From Acidobacteriota bacterium (GTDB taxonomy: Bacteria > Acidobacteriota > Blastocatellia > Pyrinomonadales > Pyrinomonadaceae), in contig JAEWFC010000033.1 of the NCBI GenBank assembly GCA_023389035.1, positions 1 to 64,000 on the forward strand: a stretch of 64,000 bases of DNA, given 5' to 3'. A model generated the notes under the pieces. It was not told where the DNA came from. It saw nothing but the letters and a program-made list of their open reading frames with translations, and searched no databases. The translations under genes were made by a program, and so were the position numbers. Below are positions 23,657 to 33,358 of this stretch, piece by piece; position 1 is the first letter of the stretch; each line of letters starts with the position of its first letter.

Positions 23657-24673
23657 ATGAATTTCCCGTTCCCCCCAAACGAGACGAAGCGACTGGAAGT
23701 ATTGCAGGAATTTAGAGATCTAGATACGGGTGATGAACGCGAATACAGCGATATTGCCCGCATAGCCTCGCAGATCTGTAAAACGCCATACGCCGCCGTT
23801 TCTTTTATAGGTGAGACCCACCAATGGTTTCGCTATACGCTTGGGTTTGAATCGGGCGAGATCCCGAGAAAAGATTCCTTTTGCTCGTCCGGGATCTCAG
23901 AACCGGAAAAGGTAACTAAGATCGGTGACCTCACCGGCGACGCACGTTTTGTGGACAACCCCTTAATACGAGACCTGAACGTCAAGTTCTTTGCCGCCGC
24001 ACCGCTCGTTACCCGAGATGGCTATGTTCTTGGCTCGCTTTGCGTATTCGATTCAAAACCGCGAGAACTCTCACCTGAGCAGGAGGCGGCACTACTTGCA
24101 GCAGCCAGACAGTTCACGATCCGCCTTGAGCTGCGACGAACCACGCACCTTCTCCGCGAGGCCAATGAAGAACTTCGTAGTCTATCTTTACGCGATGAGC
24201 TGACCGGGCTTTATAACTATCGCGGCTTCGTCACACACGCGGTCCAGTATTTGAAACTCTTTCGTTCGCGCCGAACACCGGGGAGTATGTGGATGATGTT
24301 CGCCGATATGGACGGACTTAAGGACATCAATGATCGATTTGGACACACCGAAGGCTCATTGGCGATCCAGACCACGGCTGACCTGATCGTGAAGACTATT
24401 CGTGAAGCGGACATCGTCGCACGCCTCGGTGGTGACGAATTCACCGCGATGCTGCTTAATACGCTCGATACCGTTGCCGAAAAGATCCCGCACCGTATTC
24501 AACAATCGTTCGAGCATTACAACCGCATGAGCGGAAAACCGTACGATCTTGCCTTGAGCGTTGGACTCGTACGGATCGAACAAGATAGCGATCTCACGGT
24601 CGAGGAGCTGCTTAAACAAGCGGACGATGATATGTACCGAGAAAAAAGCCGCCGTAAACGCTTTGCAGCGTAG
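23657..24673 (+). CDS. GAF-GGDEF diguanylate cyclase
   Basis: A 338-aa cytosolic protein. Residues about 25-165 are a GAF sensor domain (FIGETHQWFRYTLGFESGEIPRKDSFCS, the type common in bacterial GAF-GGDEF proteins). Residues about 175-335 are a GGDEF domain with the intact signature ARLGGDEFTAML and DELTGLYNYRGF at its start. It should make c-di-GMP from two GTP. No membrane segment is present and no inhibitory RxxD site is obvious just upstream of GGDEF. Confidence 0.92.
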   Translation: MNFPFPPNETKRLEVLQEFRDLDTGDEREYSDIARIASQICKTPYAAVSFIGETHQWFRYTLGFESGEIPRKDSFCSSGISEPEKVTKIGDLTGDARFVDNPLIRDLNVKFFAAAPLVTRDGYVLGSLCVFDSKPRELSPEQEAALLAAARQFTIRLELRRTTHLLREANEELRSLSLRDELTGLYNYRGFVTHAVQYLKLFRSRRTPGSMWMMFADMDGLKDINDRFGHTEGSLAIQTTADLIVKTIREADIVARLGGDEFTAMLLNTLDTVAEKIPHRIQQSFEHYNRMSGKPYDLALSVGLVRIEQDSDLTVEELLKQADDDMYREKSRRKRFAA

Positions 24674-24756
24674 AACGTTCTACCCTACTTAAACCCGTCA
24701 GTTGCGTGCTATTATTCGTTCAGACTTCACTCAGATCTGTCCGTACATTTCACCAA

Positions 24757-26502
24757 ATGAATAAGGCACTACTCGCATTCGCATCGATCGCTTTCTTGGC
24801 GTTCGGAAGCAACACCTACAGTCAGACGGTCGGAAACGGCGTTCCCGGGTTTGCCGAAAGCCCATCTCGTCTTCGTGCTCTGATCGAGCATTTCGAGCAG
24901 GACCGCGGTGCTTATGGTCGGCTTTATTCTGCCGAGACTTCCGCCAACAGGCGAGAGCGTTTTAGAAAGCTCTATACAGACCGCCTCGCACAGCTTACCG
25001 CGATGGATTTTGCAAAGCTCGAGCACCAGGAACAGATTGATCATATTCTCTTCGCGAACCACCTTCGGCGGGAACTAAATGAGCTTGATCGGTACGCTCG
25101 GCAGCTGGAGGAGATGGCCGCGATCGTACCCTTTGCCCCGGTCATCAGCGACCTCGAAGACCAACGCCGCAGGCTTGAAACGATCGATGCCGCGAAAACT
25201 GCCGCGTTACTGGACTCGCTGACAAGGCAGATCGGCGATGTGCAAAAGGCTCTCGAGAATTCGACAACAAAACCAAAGCGGACCGTCGCATATCGTGCTG
25301 TCAGGACACTCGGCTCACTCCGAGCGACACTGCGGAATTGGTACAACTTTCACAATGCGTACGACCCGGGCTTCTCATGGTGGAACAAAAAGCCGTACGA
25401 GGCTGTCGACGAGGCACTTGTGAAGTACTCAGGGTATGTTTCGGGCAAGCTCGTGGGCATAGCTCCTGACGACAAGACCACCATAATCGGAGACCCGATC
25501 GGACGCGAGGCTTTGATCAGCGAGCTTCAGTTCGAAATGATCCCGTACAGTCCAGAAGAACTGGTCGAGATCGCTAATAGAGAATTTGAATGGTGCGTCG
25601 CCGAGCTCAAGAAAGCCTCGCGCGAAATGGGGTTTGGCGACGACTATATGAAGGCGGTCGAGGCCGTTAAAGAGAAATACGTCGAACCCGGAAAACAGCC
25701 GGAACTGATCCGTGATTTCGCGCTTGAGGCCATCAACTATGTCAAAAAGAACGATCTCCTGACGGTTCCCCGGGAGGCGGAAGAGACCTGGCGAATGGAG
25801 ATGATGTCTCCCGAGCGCCAGTTGATCGCCCCGTTCTTTCTTGGGGGCGAGACTATTCTCGTTGCGTATCCGACAGATACGATGACGCACGAGCAAAAAA
25901 TGATGTCGCTACGGGGAAACAACCCGCACTTTGCGCGTGCTGTTACGCATCACGAGCTCATCCCCGGCCATCACATGCAACAGTTTATGAACCGCCGGTA
26001 CAGAACGTATCGGTCGCCGTTCCGCACTCCATTTTGGGGGGAAGGATGGGCTTTATACTGGGAGTTCCTTTTGTGGGATCGCGGATTCGCGCAAACGCCT
26101 GAGGACAAGATCGGGGCTCTTTTCTGGCGATCTCACCGTGCGGCTCGTATCATCTTTTCGCTGAATTTCCATCTTGAGAAAATGACGCCTCAAGAGGCCG
26201 TCGACCTGCTTGTCGATCGTGTCGGCCACGAGCGAGAAAACGCTCTTGCGGAGGTCAGGCGTTCTTTCGCCGGCGACTACGGGCCTCTTTACCAAATGGC
26301 ATATATGATGGGCGGGCTCCAGTTCTATGCGCTGCATCGCGACCTTGTCGTCTCGGGTAAGATGAGCAATAAACAGTTTCACGATGCGATATTGAAGGAA
26401 GGTTCGATACCGGTCGAGATGGTCCGGGCGATACTGACGAAACAACCGCTCTCACGAGACCACAAACCGTCGTGGAAGTTTTATCCTGCCCTGAATAAGT
26501 AA
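24757..26502 (+). CDS. DUF885 family exported protein, putative metallopeptidase
   Basis: The start ATG 24757 (MNKALLAFASIAFLAFGSNTYSQ) gives a 581-aa protein with a signal peptide; the longer frame upstream has none. It matches the DUF885 layout: a helical N-terminal half, ETILVAYPTD near 365 and the metal-site motif VTHHELIPGHHMQQFMNRRY (HELxPGHH) near 400. This is followed by FWGEGWALYWE, the downstream glutamate typical of gluzincin-like active sites. Probably a periplasmic zinc peptidase of unknown substrate. Confidence 0.85.
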   Translation: MNKALLAFASIAFLAFGSNTYSQTVGNGVPGFAESPSRLRALIEHFEQDRGAYGRLYSAETSANRRERFRKLYTDRLAQLTAMDFAKLEHQEQIDHILFANHLRRELNELDRYARQLEEMAAIVPFAPVISDLEDQRRRLETIDAAKTAALLDSLTRQIGDVQKALENSTTKPKRTVAYRAVRTLGSLRATLRNWYNFHNAYDPGFSWWNKKPYEAVDEALVKYSGYVSGKLVGIAPDDKTTIIGDPIGREALISELQFEMIPYSPEELVEIANREFEWCVAELKKASREMGFGDDYMKAVEAVKEKYVEPGKQPELIRDFALEAINYVKKNDLLTVPREAEETWRMEMMSPERQLIAPFFLGGETILVAYPTDTMTHEQKMMSLRGNNPHFARAVTHHELIPGHHMQQFMNRRYRTYRSPFRTPFWGEGWALYWEFLLWDRGFAQTPEDKIGALFWRSHRAARIIFSLNFHLEKMTPQEAVDLLVDRVGHERENALAEVRRSFAGDYGPLYQMAYMMGGLQFYALHRDLVVSGKMSNKQFHDAILKEGSIPVEMVRAILTKQPLSRDHKPSWKFYPALNK

Positions 26503-26520
26503 AGTCATCAGCCTCCATCG

Positions 26521-29103
26521 ATGAACAAAAAGCTTCTGTACGTACCGATCGTTCTGTTGTTCGCGTTTTCGGCGTCCGCGCTGGTCGCTCATTACGCGCG
26601 TATTTCGCAAGTGGACAGCAAGGCCTCGCGGGAAGCGGCACTTCCCTTCGGCTACAACAACGGACGCGTTCTCTCGGTAAACGACGCAGAGGCGGCTGCC
26701 GGAATTCGCGCGGGCGACACGATCGAGTCCGTTAACGGCGTCAATGTCCGCGCCAGTGAAGAAGCATTCGATCGCGAAATGAACAAGCTCCGCGGAGGCG
26801 AGCCGATCGATCTCGGTATGTCCCGGCCTGCGGCCGACGGCGAACGCGAGCAGTTCACCGCGACGATCGTACCGACACGCGTAGAACGAAACCTGGCGTT
26901 TTACAGCAAGTATGTGACGGGCTTTCTGTTCATGTATGGGTTGCCGACGGTGTCTATCTTGCTGGGTTTTTGGGTCCTGTTTGTCAGGCCGACAGATCCG
27001 CTTGCGTGGATCCTCCTTTTCGTACTGCAGGGCGTAAGTTCGCTAAGTCTCGAAATGTATTGGGACATCGGCACGCTGCTCGGTGCGTACCAGAAGTTCT
27101 ATTTTAGTGCGTGGGCTTTAGCAATGCTGCTTTTCGGGATCTACTTCCCGGAACGCTGGACGGTTGACGAGCGAGTTCCGTGGCTCAAGTGGTTTTTCAT
27201 CATACCGCTTTCTTTTCAAGTCGTCTTGATCCTGCTTTCGATACTTCAGGCATTCACCGCCGTTAGTCTCTTTTGGCTATTTGGGCCGCTGCCGCAGTGG
27301 TATGCAAGCTTCGGTTTTTTCGTGAACATGCTTGCGATCGGGGCTTTCTTCGCAGCGATCGCTCACAAGGCGTTCACGACAACGAACCCCGATGCTCGGC
27401 GTCGTCTTCATGTTATGCTCTTTGGAACGCAGCTGGCTATTACGCCCTCGTTCATTCTCGTGCTTTACAAAGTGTTGTCGCAGAAGCAGGGATCGTTCCT
27501 CGAGATCGTTCCCTTTTGGGTGGGTCTGTTCGCGATCGGAGCAACGCTTTTATTCCCACTGACCATGGCATACGTGATCGTCGTGCAGCGAGCGATGGAT
27601 GTGCGCGTTGTGATCAGGCAGGGGCTGCAGTACGGACTTGCCAAGGGCGGTGTTCGAGTTTTGCAGATGCTCCTTCTGTTCGCTATCGGAATGGGGGTTT
27701 ACTGGTCGATAAACAGATATGGATCCAATTTCTCCACGCAATTAGCTTTCATCGTTGGTGGCGTCGCTCTTGTACCGCTGATCGATCTGGTCGCAAAACC
27801 TCTCCGTGTGGCGATCGATCGACGATTCTTTCGCGACGCATACGATGCCGAGCAGATCTTAACTGAGTTGAGCGAGGACGTCCGAACGATGGTCGAGACC
27901 CGGCCGCTGCTTGAAACCGTAAGCACAAAGATTAGTCAATCTCTGCATGTCCCACAGGTCGCAATATTGCTGAAAGACGGTGAGAATTTTTCCCCTTCAT
28001 ACACATTAGGGTTTGACACCCCGCCGGCCGTATCGCTCGGACAAGGTTCACTCGCACTTCGAAAGCTCCGGACGCATCGTCATATAGCTCTTTACGACGA
28101 CATGAATGAGGTCACGTCAACGCCGACCGTCTCACTGGACGAACGCGAACAGTTTCGCGAGTTGAATACTCAGATCCTGATGCCCTTGGCCGTAAAAAAT
28201 GAACTTACCGGGATTATCAGTCTGAGTCCGAAACGTTCGGAGGAGCCTTACTCAGCCAGTGACCTTCGGCTGTTGCGATCCGTAGCCACACAGACTGGCC
28301 TTGCTCTCGAAAATTCGCGATTGACAGAAGCTTTCGCAAAAGAGGCGGCGCAGAAGGAGAGACTTAACGCCGAGCTCGAGATCGCCCGTGAGGTTCAGGA
28401 ACGTCTCTTTCCGCAGGAATTACCAGCGATCGCAGGCGTCGATTATTTTGGAGCGTGTCGGCCGGCTTTAGGTGTAGGTGGCGACTATTATGATTTCCTT
28501 GAGTTGCCGGACGGCAAGTTTGGCATTGCGATCGGCGATGTTTCGGGTAAAGGTATTGGAGCTTCCCTGATGATGGCAAGCCTGCAGGCATCGCTTCGAG
28601 GGCAAGCCATTCATTCGGGTGATGACCTCGCGATGTTGATGACCCGCGTAAATCGACTGGTCTACGAGGCATCTACGACCAATCGCTACGCGACATTCTT
28701 CTACGGGCAGTTCGACCCTCAAAGCCGGACTCTTTCTTACGTCAACGCCGGCCACAACCCTCCATTCTTGATCCGTGCCGACAATTCAGTGGAGACCCTT
28801 GATACCGGGGGACCGGTGATAGGCATGCTACCGCCAATGATCGTGAGTTACGAAATGGGAACGGTCGAGATGCGTAGGGGCGACGTCCTTGTGGGGTTCA
28901 CCGACGGCATTTCAGAGGCGATGAATCCTGCCGATGAAGAATGGGGCGAAGAAGCAATGCTTACGGAACTAAAGACGATCACCGGCGAACCGGCACGCGA
29001 GATCCTCGAAGCTATTGTGAGATCCGCTGATCGGTTCGCAAACGGAGCCAAGCAGCACGATGATATGACGATGATCGTCGTCCGACTAGTCGACGAGGAG
29101 TAG
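26521..29103 (+). CDS. Membrane PP2C-type phosphatase with PDZ, 7TM-like and GAF domains (RsbU/SpoIIE family)
   Basis: An 860-aa multidomain protein. It has an N-terminal membrane helix, a PDZ-like segment (about 40-105, AAAGIRAGDTIESVNGVNV), about eight membrane helices (130-420), a GAF domain (about 470-610) and a coiled linker (AKEAAQKERLNAELEIAREV). A SpoIIE-type PP2C phosphatase follows (about 630-860, VGGDYYDFLELPDGKFGI, DVSGKGIGASLMMA, NAGHNPPFL, GFTDGISEAMNP). Such proteins dephosphorylate anti-sigma antagonists in partner-switching stress pathways. It starts 18 bp after the DUF885 gene, so the two are likely co-transcribed. Confidence 0.9.
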   Translation: MNKKLLYVPIVLLFAFSASALVAHYARISQVDSKASREAALPFGYNNGRVLSVNDAEAAAGIRAGDTIESVNGVNVRASEEAFDREMNKLRGGEPIDLGMSRPAADGEREQFTATIVPTRVERNLAFYSKYVTGFLFMYGLPTVSILLGFWVLFVRPTDPLAWILLFVLQGVSSLSLEMYWDIGTLLGAYQKFYFSAWALAMLLFGIYFPERWTVDERVPWLKWFFIIPLSFQVVLILLSILQAFTAVSLFWLFGPLPQWYASFGFFVNMLAIGAFFAAIAHKAFTTTNPDARRRLHVMLFGTQLAITPSFILVLYKVLSQKQGSFLEIVPFWVGLFAIGATLLFPLTMAYVIVVQRAMDVRVVIRQGLQYGLAKGGVRVLQMLLLFAIGMGVYWSINRYGSNFSTQLAFIVGGVALVPLIDLVAKPLRVAIDRRFFRDAYDAEQILTELSEDVRTMVETRPLLETVSTKISQSLHVPQVAILLKDGENFSPSYTLGFDTPPAVSLGQGSLALRKLRTHRHIALYDDMNEVTSTPTVSLDEREQFRELNTQILMPLAVKNELTGIISLSPKRSEEPYSASDLRLLRSVATQTGLALENSRLTEAFAKEAAQKERLNAELEIAREVQERLFPQELPAIAGVDYFGACRPALGVGGDYYDFLELPDGKFGIAIGDVSGKGIGASLMMASLQASLRGQAIHSGDDLAMLMTRVNRLVYEASTTNRYATFFYGQFDPQSRTLSYVNAGHNPPFLIRADNSVETLDTGGPVIGMLPPMIVSYEMGTVEMRRGDVLVGFTDGISEAMNPADEEWGEEAMLTELKTITGEPAREILEAIVRSADRFANGAKQHDDMTMIVVRLVDEE

Positions 29104-29110
29104 AGCCGAG

Positions 29111-29515
29111 CTATCGACTCAGGGGCTCAGCCGAACGATGGCCCAAAAGCGTGAACGGGATAAAACAGAACAAACCTATAACGATCACCCATAACGGGTG
29201 AGGGATCACTGCGACGTTCGCGATCCATCCGATCGTACCCAGCACGCCGATCACGACAGGAATGACCAGCGAGTCCCACCGCGATATGACTCTGGCGACA
29301 AATCCCCCTGCGTAGGACCCGACAATGTAACCGGCGAGCAAAACGATGAAGGCCCCGACGGGCAGTCCGGCAACGTAGCTAGCCATCGCACCGAGGTCTG
29401 TCATGGTCTCCGGCGGAGGCGCTCCGTACAAGAGACCGTTTACAGTCTGTATTATCGATGCAAGGACAAAGAATGTCACCAAACCAACTAATCCGCCGAT
29501 TATCTTTCGAACCAT
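29111..29515 (-). CDS. Hypothetical four-helix membrane protein
   Basis: A 134-aa protein with four hydrophobic segments (about 5-25, 45-68, 80-100, 105-125) and glycine-rich turns (YIVGSYAGGFVARVISRWD). An AAGGAGAG ribosome-binding site precedes the ATG at 29515. No enzymatic residues stand out; I do not recognise the family. It is convergent with the phosphatase gene, 7 bp apart. Confidence 0.7.
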   Translation of the reverse strand: MVRKIIGGLVGLVTFFVLASIIQTVNGLLYGAPPPETMTDLGAMASYVAGLPVGAFIVLLAGYIVGSYAGGFVARVISRWDSLVIPVVIGVLGTIGWIANVAVIPHPLWVIVIGLFCFIPFTLLGHRSAEPLSR

Positions 29516-29618
29516 GGCTATCTCTCCTTTTTATAAGCTCAGATGTTATAACAGATGGTGAATTGCACAACAACTACCCTGCGTTGAACTTATTTCCGGT
29601 TCTGCGTAATCTTGCAAT

Positions 29619-30269
29619 ATGAAATACTTTGCCGTCGCTGCCCTTGCGTTTTCGATCATTGCTTGCCAGCAGCCGTCTAGTGGCCCTGACACACCAGACT
29701 CTGCGGTTGATCACAGTCAAACGGACCATAGCCAGATGGACCATGGCGACCACGGTGCGATGGATCACTCGTCTATGGCGTCTTCCCCCGGAGCTGCTCA
29801 GGCACCCCTCGAACTGCAGTTCATTGACACGATGATCGCCCACCACCAGGGTGCTGTCGATATGGCAAAACTGGTTGATGGCCGAACCGACAATCGGCAG
29901 CTGCAGACATTTGCTGATGGTATCATCAATGCTCAAGAACGTGAGATAGCGGAAATGACCCGAATGCGTTCGAAGCGATTTGCCGAGAGCCCGCCCGCTC
30001 TAAATATGGACTTTCCGGGCATGCGTGAGGGCATGGGCGGTATGGACATGAAGAAGCTTGAGAAGCTTTTCGGCACAGAATTCGACGTCGAGTTCGCATC
30101 CCAGATGATCCCGCATCACAAAGGCGCGATCGCTATGTCCGACGCTGTTCGGGCCGGAACGCAGGATCCGGATCTGAAGAAGCTTGCCGAGACGATCATT
30201 AAGGACCAAACAACTGAGATCGATCAAATGCAGAAATGGATAACCGAATGGCGAAAATCGTCTAATTAG
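29619..30269 (+). CDS. DUF305 lipoprotein with His/Met/Asp-rich metal-binding segment
   Basis: A 216-aa protein with a lipoprotein signal (LAFSIIAC, Cys16). Residues about 28-60 contain repeated D-H-S-Q/M motifs (DHSQTDHSQMDHGDHG), a probable copper- or metal-binding stretch. The DUF305 ferritin-like helical domain follows, with two copies of the signature: FIDTMIAHHQGAVDMAK and FASQMIPHHKGAIAMSD, and the intervening QEREIAEM and QTTEIDQM helices. Members are often linked to copper handling. Likely attached to a periplasmic membrane face. Confidence 0.88.
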   Translation: MKYFAVAALAFSIIACQQPSSGPDTPDSAVDHSQTDHSQMDHGDHGAMDHSSMASSPGAAQAPLELQFIDTMIAHHQGAVDMAKLVDGRTDNRQLQTFADGIINAQEREIAEMTRMRSKRFAESPPALNMDFPGMREGMGGMDMKKLEKLFGTEFDVEFASQMIPHHKGAIAMSDAVRAGTQDPDLKKLAETIIKDQTTEIDQMQKWITEWRKSSN

Positions 30270-30630
30270 CTAGCAGCCATTTTTCGGCTTCGCGCGGGTC
30301 GTCAAATACCTGCATTATCACGTTGCGGTTGCGCGCAAGTTTCTTGCCTAGTTCGTTGATCGCGTCATGACCGTGACGGTCATGAAAGGCGATCTTATAG
30401 CCCGGCAAGACAGCGCCAAGATGTTCCGCCATTTCGATCATATCTCTCGGTCCGACGGATCTGGGGAAGTCCTTTTCGATAAGGATCTTTCGGCAATCCC
30501 GCCCGCGACACCAATCCGCGATCTCATTCCAGTACGATCTCGATATTCCGGATGAAAGCTCCGGGCCGCTGGTCAATACCCAAACGTATTCCGTGCGGTC
30601 TTCGATCTCGATCTCGTAGCCTTGGCCCAT
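30262..30630 (-). CDS. Hypothetical soluble protein, possibly STAS/SpoIIAA-like
   Basis: A 122-aa protein without signal peptide. The alternating strand-helix pattern (YVWVLTSGPEL, KILIEKDFPRSVG, YKIAFHDRHG, VIMQVFDDPREAEKWLLAN) resembles SpoIIAA-like/STAS folds used in bacteria as small regulatory domains. The ending 'F.D..EAE.WLL' is common in that group. Its 3' end overlaps the DUF305 gene by 8 bp (convergent). The assignment rests on pattern alone. Confidence 0.6.
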   Translation of the reverse strand: MGQGYEIEIEDRTEYVWVLTSGPELSSGISRSYWNEIADWCRGRDCRKILIEKDFPRSVGPRDMIEMAEHLGAVLPGYKIAFHDRHGHDAINELGKKLARNRNVIMQVFDDPREAEKWLLAN

Positions 30631-30806
30631 GATCGGATGATATCAGAAATTAACTAACGGGTCGACAAGTTGTGTATGCATTTACTACACGCGGAACGGT
30701 CGTTTAGTAGATTTTTCCCGCTATTCCTTGAGATTCTGGCAAGAGGACGCATGGCATACGGGTTGCAATCATGCAATTTCGACCAAGAGTCAAAGAAGGA
30801 GGACAG

Positions 30807-31016
30807 ATGTCAAAAGAAGTTATTTCAGTTGACGGTCAGGAAAAGGTGGTAAGGGAAGATACTGCGAAAGCCTATCGCGGCGTCAACTGGGCGTTGATCA
30901 GCGTGGCTGCGTTCGTACTGATTGCCGCATTCTTATTATTCTCAGGCGTGTTATCGGGGGTTCTTTTCGACCCTCAGCCAGGAAGTGCCCCGGCTGAGAG
31001 TCATACTGGCCCATAA
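30807..31016 (+). CDS. Small single-pass membrane protein
   Basis: A 69-aa protein whose ATG at 30807 has an excellent AAGGAGG site 6 bases upstream; the longer frame from 30771 lacks one. A charged N-terminus (SKEVISVDGQEKVVREDTAKAYRG) is followed by one transmembrane helix (WALISVAAFVLIAAFLLFSGVL) and a short Pro/Ser tail. Function unknown. It is monocistronic with a terminator 84 bp later. Confidence 0.7.
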   Translation: MSKEVISVDGQEKVVREDTAKAYRGVNWALISVAAFVLIAAFLLFSGVLSGVLFDPQPGSAPAESHTGP

Positions 31017-31099
31017 GTTTTTCCCGGAATGCATCTGGGTTGGATGAGGGTACGCGCAATACCCTCTTCATGCGTTACGGAGAAATTGCGTAACTTCTA

Positions 31100-31127
31100 A
31101 GGCGTTCCTCACGGGACGCCTATTTTT
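31100..31127 (+). terminator. Rho-independent terminator
   Basis: AGGCGTTCC (31100-31108) pairs with GGGACGCCT (31113-31121), followed by ATTTTT. Confidence 0.75.
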
Positions 31128-31156
31128 ATCACAGATCTTCAAAGTATCAAAGAATT

Positions 31157-32224
31157 TTATGCTCCGGCCCCGAGACCCAGTTTCGGATAATCCAGGTAAC
31201 CCTTTATCCCGCCCGAATAGAAAGTCGAAGCATCCGGCTCATTAAGCCTTGCCCCATTACTAAATCGGTTCGGGAGGTCCGGATTCGCAATGAACTTCGC
31301 ACCGTAGGCGATCGCGTCCGCCTTACCGCTAGAGATGTATTCTTGACCGGATTCCAGTGAAAAGCCGGAACCCGCAAAGTAAGTCCCGTTGTAGTGTGCC
31401 CGGAATAGCGTGTGCCATTTCCCGCCGGCTCCATCCGCAACATGCACGTATGCAATATCTTTGTCGTTCAATTCGTCCGCTATGTATGCATATACATCGT
31501 CCGCATCAGGCTCTTGAATATCATTAAACGGTAGAGCGGGCGAGAATTTAACCCCAACACGGCGCGAGCCGATCTCAGCCGAAACCGCGTCAGTAATTTC
31601 GAAGAGAAACCGCGCGCGGTTCGGGATCGAACCGCCGTATTCGTCACTACGTTGATTGACCGGCTTCATCAGGAACTGCTGTATAAGGTAGCCGCTCGCA
31701 GAATGAATCTCAACACCGTCGAAACCTGCATCAATTGCGTTCCTAGCAGCGGCGGCAAAGTCTTGAACCGTTTCTTTGATCTCATCCACCGTCATAGCGC
31801 GAGGCTCGACGAGATCTTTCATGCCCTCGTCCGTGTAGTTCTGGCCGCTTGCCTTAACGGCAGACGGGGCAACCGGAAATTGGTTTCCGGGCAGAAAGTC
31901 GGGCAGAGCGATGCGCCCGGTGTGAAAAAGCTGCATAAAGATCTTCCCGCCCTGTTCATGGACCGCTCTAGCAACAGGACGCCACGATTCGATCTGTTCC
32001 GGTGAATAAATGCCTGGCGTTCGCACGTACCCTTTTGCCATCGGCGAGACGTTCACAGCCTCAGAAATTATCAACCCTGCGGACGCCCGCTGTGCGTAAT
32101 AGTCTGCAACATAATCGGGCTGAACGCCGGCATCGTCAGCACGGCTCCGCGTCATCGGAGCCATCACGATCCTGTTTTTCAACGTAAGGTCTCCGACCTT
32201 AAGACTTGCGAATAATGTACTCAT
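31157..32224 (-). CDS. Old-yellow-enzyme family alkene reductase (NemA-like)
   Basis: A 355-aa FMN-dependent TIM-barrel oxidoreductase. LKNRIVMAPMTRSRAD near the start, the substrate-site pair in GFDGVEIHSASGYLIQQFL (H/S variant of the usual HGANGYL), NQRSDEYGGSIPNRARFLFEI and PNRFSNGARLNEPD, close to the usual L-x-x-R-...-G tail, are all recognisable. It reduces activated C=C bonds and possibly nitro compounds with NAD(P)H. The usual catalytic HxxN pair is partly changed (HSASGY), as in some clades. Followed downstream by another reductase, a likely electrophile-detoxification set. Confidence 0.9.
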   Translation of the reverse strand: MSTLFASLKVGDLTLKNRIVMAPMTRSRADDAGVQPDYVADYYAQRASAGLIISEAVNVSPMAKGYVRTPGIYSPEQIESWRPVARAVHEQGGKIFMQLFHTGRIALPDFLPGNQFPVAPSAVKASGQNYTDEGMKDLVEPRAMTVDEIKETVQDFAAAARNAIDAGFDGVEIHSASGYLIQQFLMKPVNQRSDEYGGSIPNRARFLFEITDAVSAEIGSRRVGVKFSPALPFNDIQEPDADDVYAYIADELNDKDIAYVHVADGAGGKWHTLFRAHYNGTYFAGSGFSLESGQEYISSGKADAIAYGAKFIANPDLPNRFSNGARLNEPDASTFYSGGIKGYLDYPKLGLGAGA

Positions 32225-32260
32225 CTATTTCCCCCTTTGCTCGTTTTTGTATGAAGCGGC

Positions 32261-33274
32261 TTAGCCGAGCCTTATGACTATCTTTCCAAAATGCGAACCA
32301 CTTTCCATATATCGAAAAGCGTCGCGCGCCTCTTCGAACTCAAAGACCTTGTCAACAACGGGCCGAAGCTTATTCACCGACACGGCACGCAACATATCCG
32401 AGAACATCGCTCGCGAGCCGACGAAGATCCCCTGAAGCTTAAGAGACTTCATAAACGCTGCAACCGGATCGAACGTCGCGGCACCCGTAAGTGCACCGAC
32501 CAACGCTATATGACCGCCGATCCGAGTCGATTTGATCGATCTCGGGAGCGTCCCCGCTCCGCCGACTTCGACCGTATGATCCACTCCAACGCCGCCGGTT
32601 AGATCGAGCACAGCCTTGTCCCAATCTTCAGCCGCACGATAGTTTATCGTCTCGTGCGAACCCAGAGAACGCATTTTCTCAAGCTTTTCATCGCTGGATG
32701 AGGTTGATATAACCCTTGCTCCGGCTAGACTTGCAAACTGCGCCGCAAACACCGATACGCCGCCGGTTCCTAAAGTAAGTACCGTTTGGCCCGGCGTAAG
32801 TCGGCCGGAGATGACCAGTGCGTGCCATGCCGTCAATGCCGCACACGGAAGTGTGGCCGCCTCTTCGTAACTAAGGTGGTCCGGTATCGAAAGAATGGAT
32901 TCTTCGTTGAAGTTGCCGCTTTCTCGTAACACTCCGTCCCACTGAGGTCCTGCTCCCAAAGAGGTCCGCCGTTTCTCCTCGCTGGAATCCCCGTCAAACC
33001 ATCGCTGTGCAAAGATCGGCATCACACGGTCACCGACGCTCCACCTGGTTACATCGCTGCCAACCGCTGTGACTTCGCCGGCTCCATCCGAAAGAGGTAC
33101 GGCGGGCAATTTCATCCGCGGGTTGTACGTGCCCGTGGCTACCATCACATCTCGAAAGTTTAGCGATGCCGCTCTGAAGCGCACCGTGACCTCATTCGCG
33201 GCTGGTTCTGATTCGGAACGATCCACGCGAGTGAGATTATCGATGCCGAATTCCTGTATTTCGTATGCTTTCAT
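32261..33274 (-). CDS. Zinc-independent MDR-family NAD(P)-dependent alcohol dehydrogenase/quinone reductase
   Basis: A 337-aa medium-chain dehydrogenase/reductase. The GroES-like domain occupies about 1-150 (ASLNFRDVMVATGTYNP, PLSDGAGEVTAVG). The Rossmann domain follows with LTLGTGGVSVFAAQFASLAGARVI near 165-188. The cysteines that bind structural zinc are absent, placing it with quinone-oxidoreductase-like MDRs. It lies 36 bp upstream of the ene-reductase on the same strand, suggesting co-expression. Confidence 0.88.
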   Translation of the reverse strand: MKAYEIQEFGIDNLTRVDRSESEPAANEVTVRFRAASLNFRDVMVATGTYNPRMKLPAVPLSDGAGEVTAVGSDVTRWSVGDRVMPIFAQRWFDGDSSEEKRRTSLGAGPQWDGVLRESGNFNEESILSIPDHLSYEEAATLPCAALTAWHALVISGRLTPGQTVLTLGTGGVSVFAAQFASLAGARVISTSSSDEKLEKMRSLGSHETINYRAAEDWDKAVLDLTGGVGVDHTVEVGGAGTLPRSIKSTRIGGHIALVGALTGAATFDPVAAFMKSLKLQGIFVGSRAMFSDMLRAVSVNKLRPVVDKVFEFEEARDAFRYMESGSHFGKIVIRLG

Positions 33275-33358
33275 AACGATCGATACCGCGGACCGCTCAC
33301 CCTGCCGAATAGAAGACAGAAGACACGCGGCGGGTCATATAGGCCCGCGGTAAGCAGT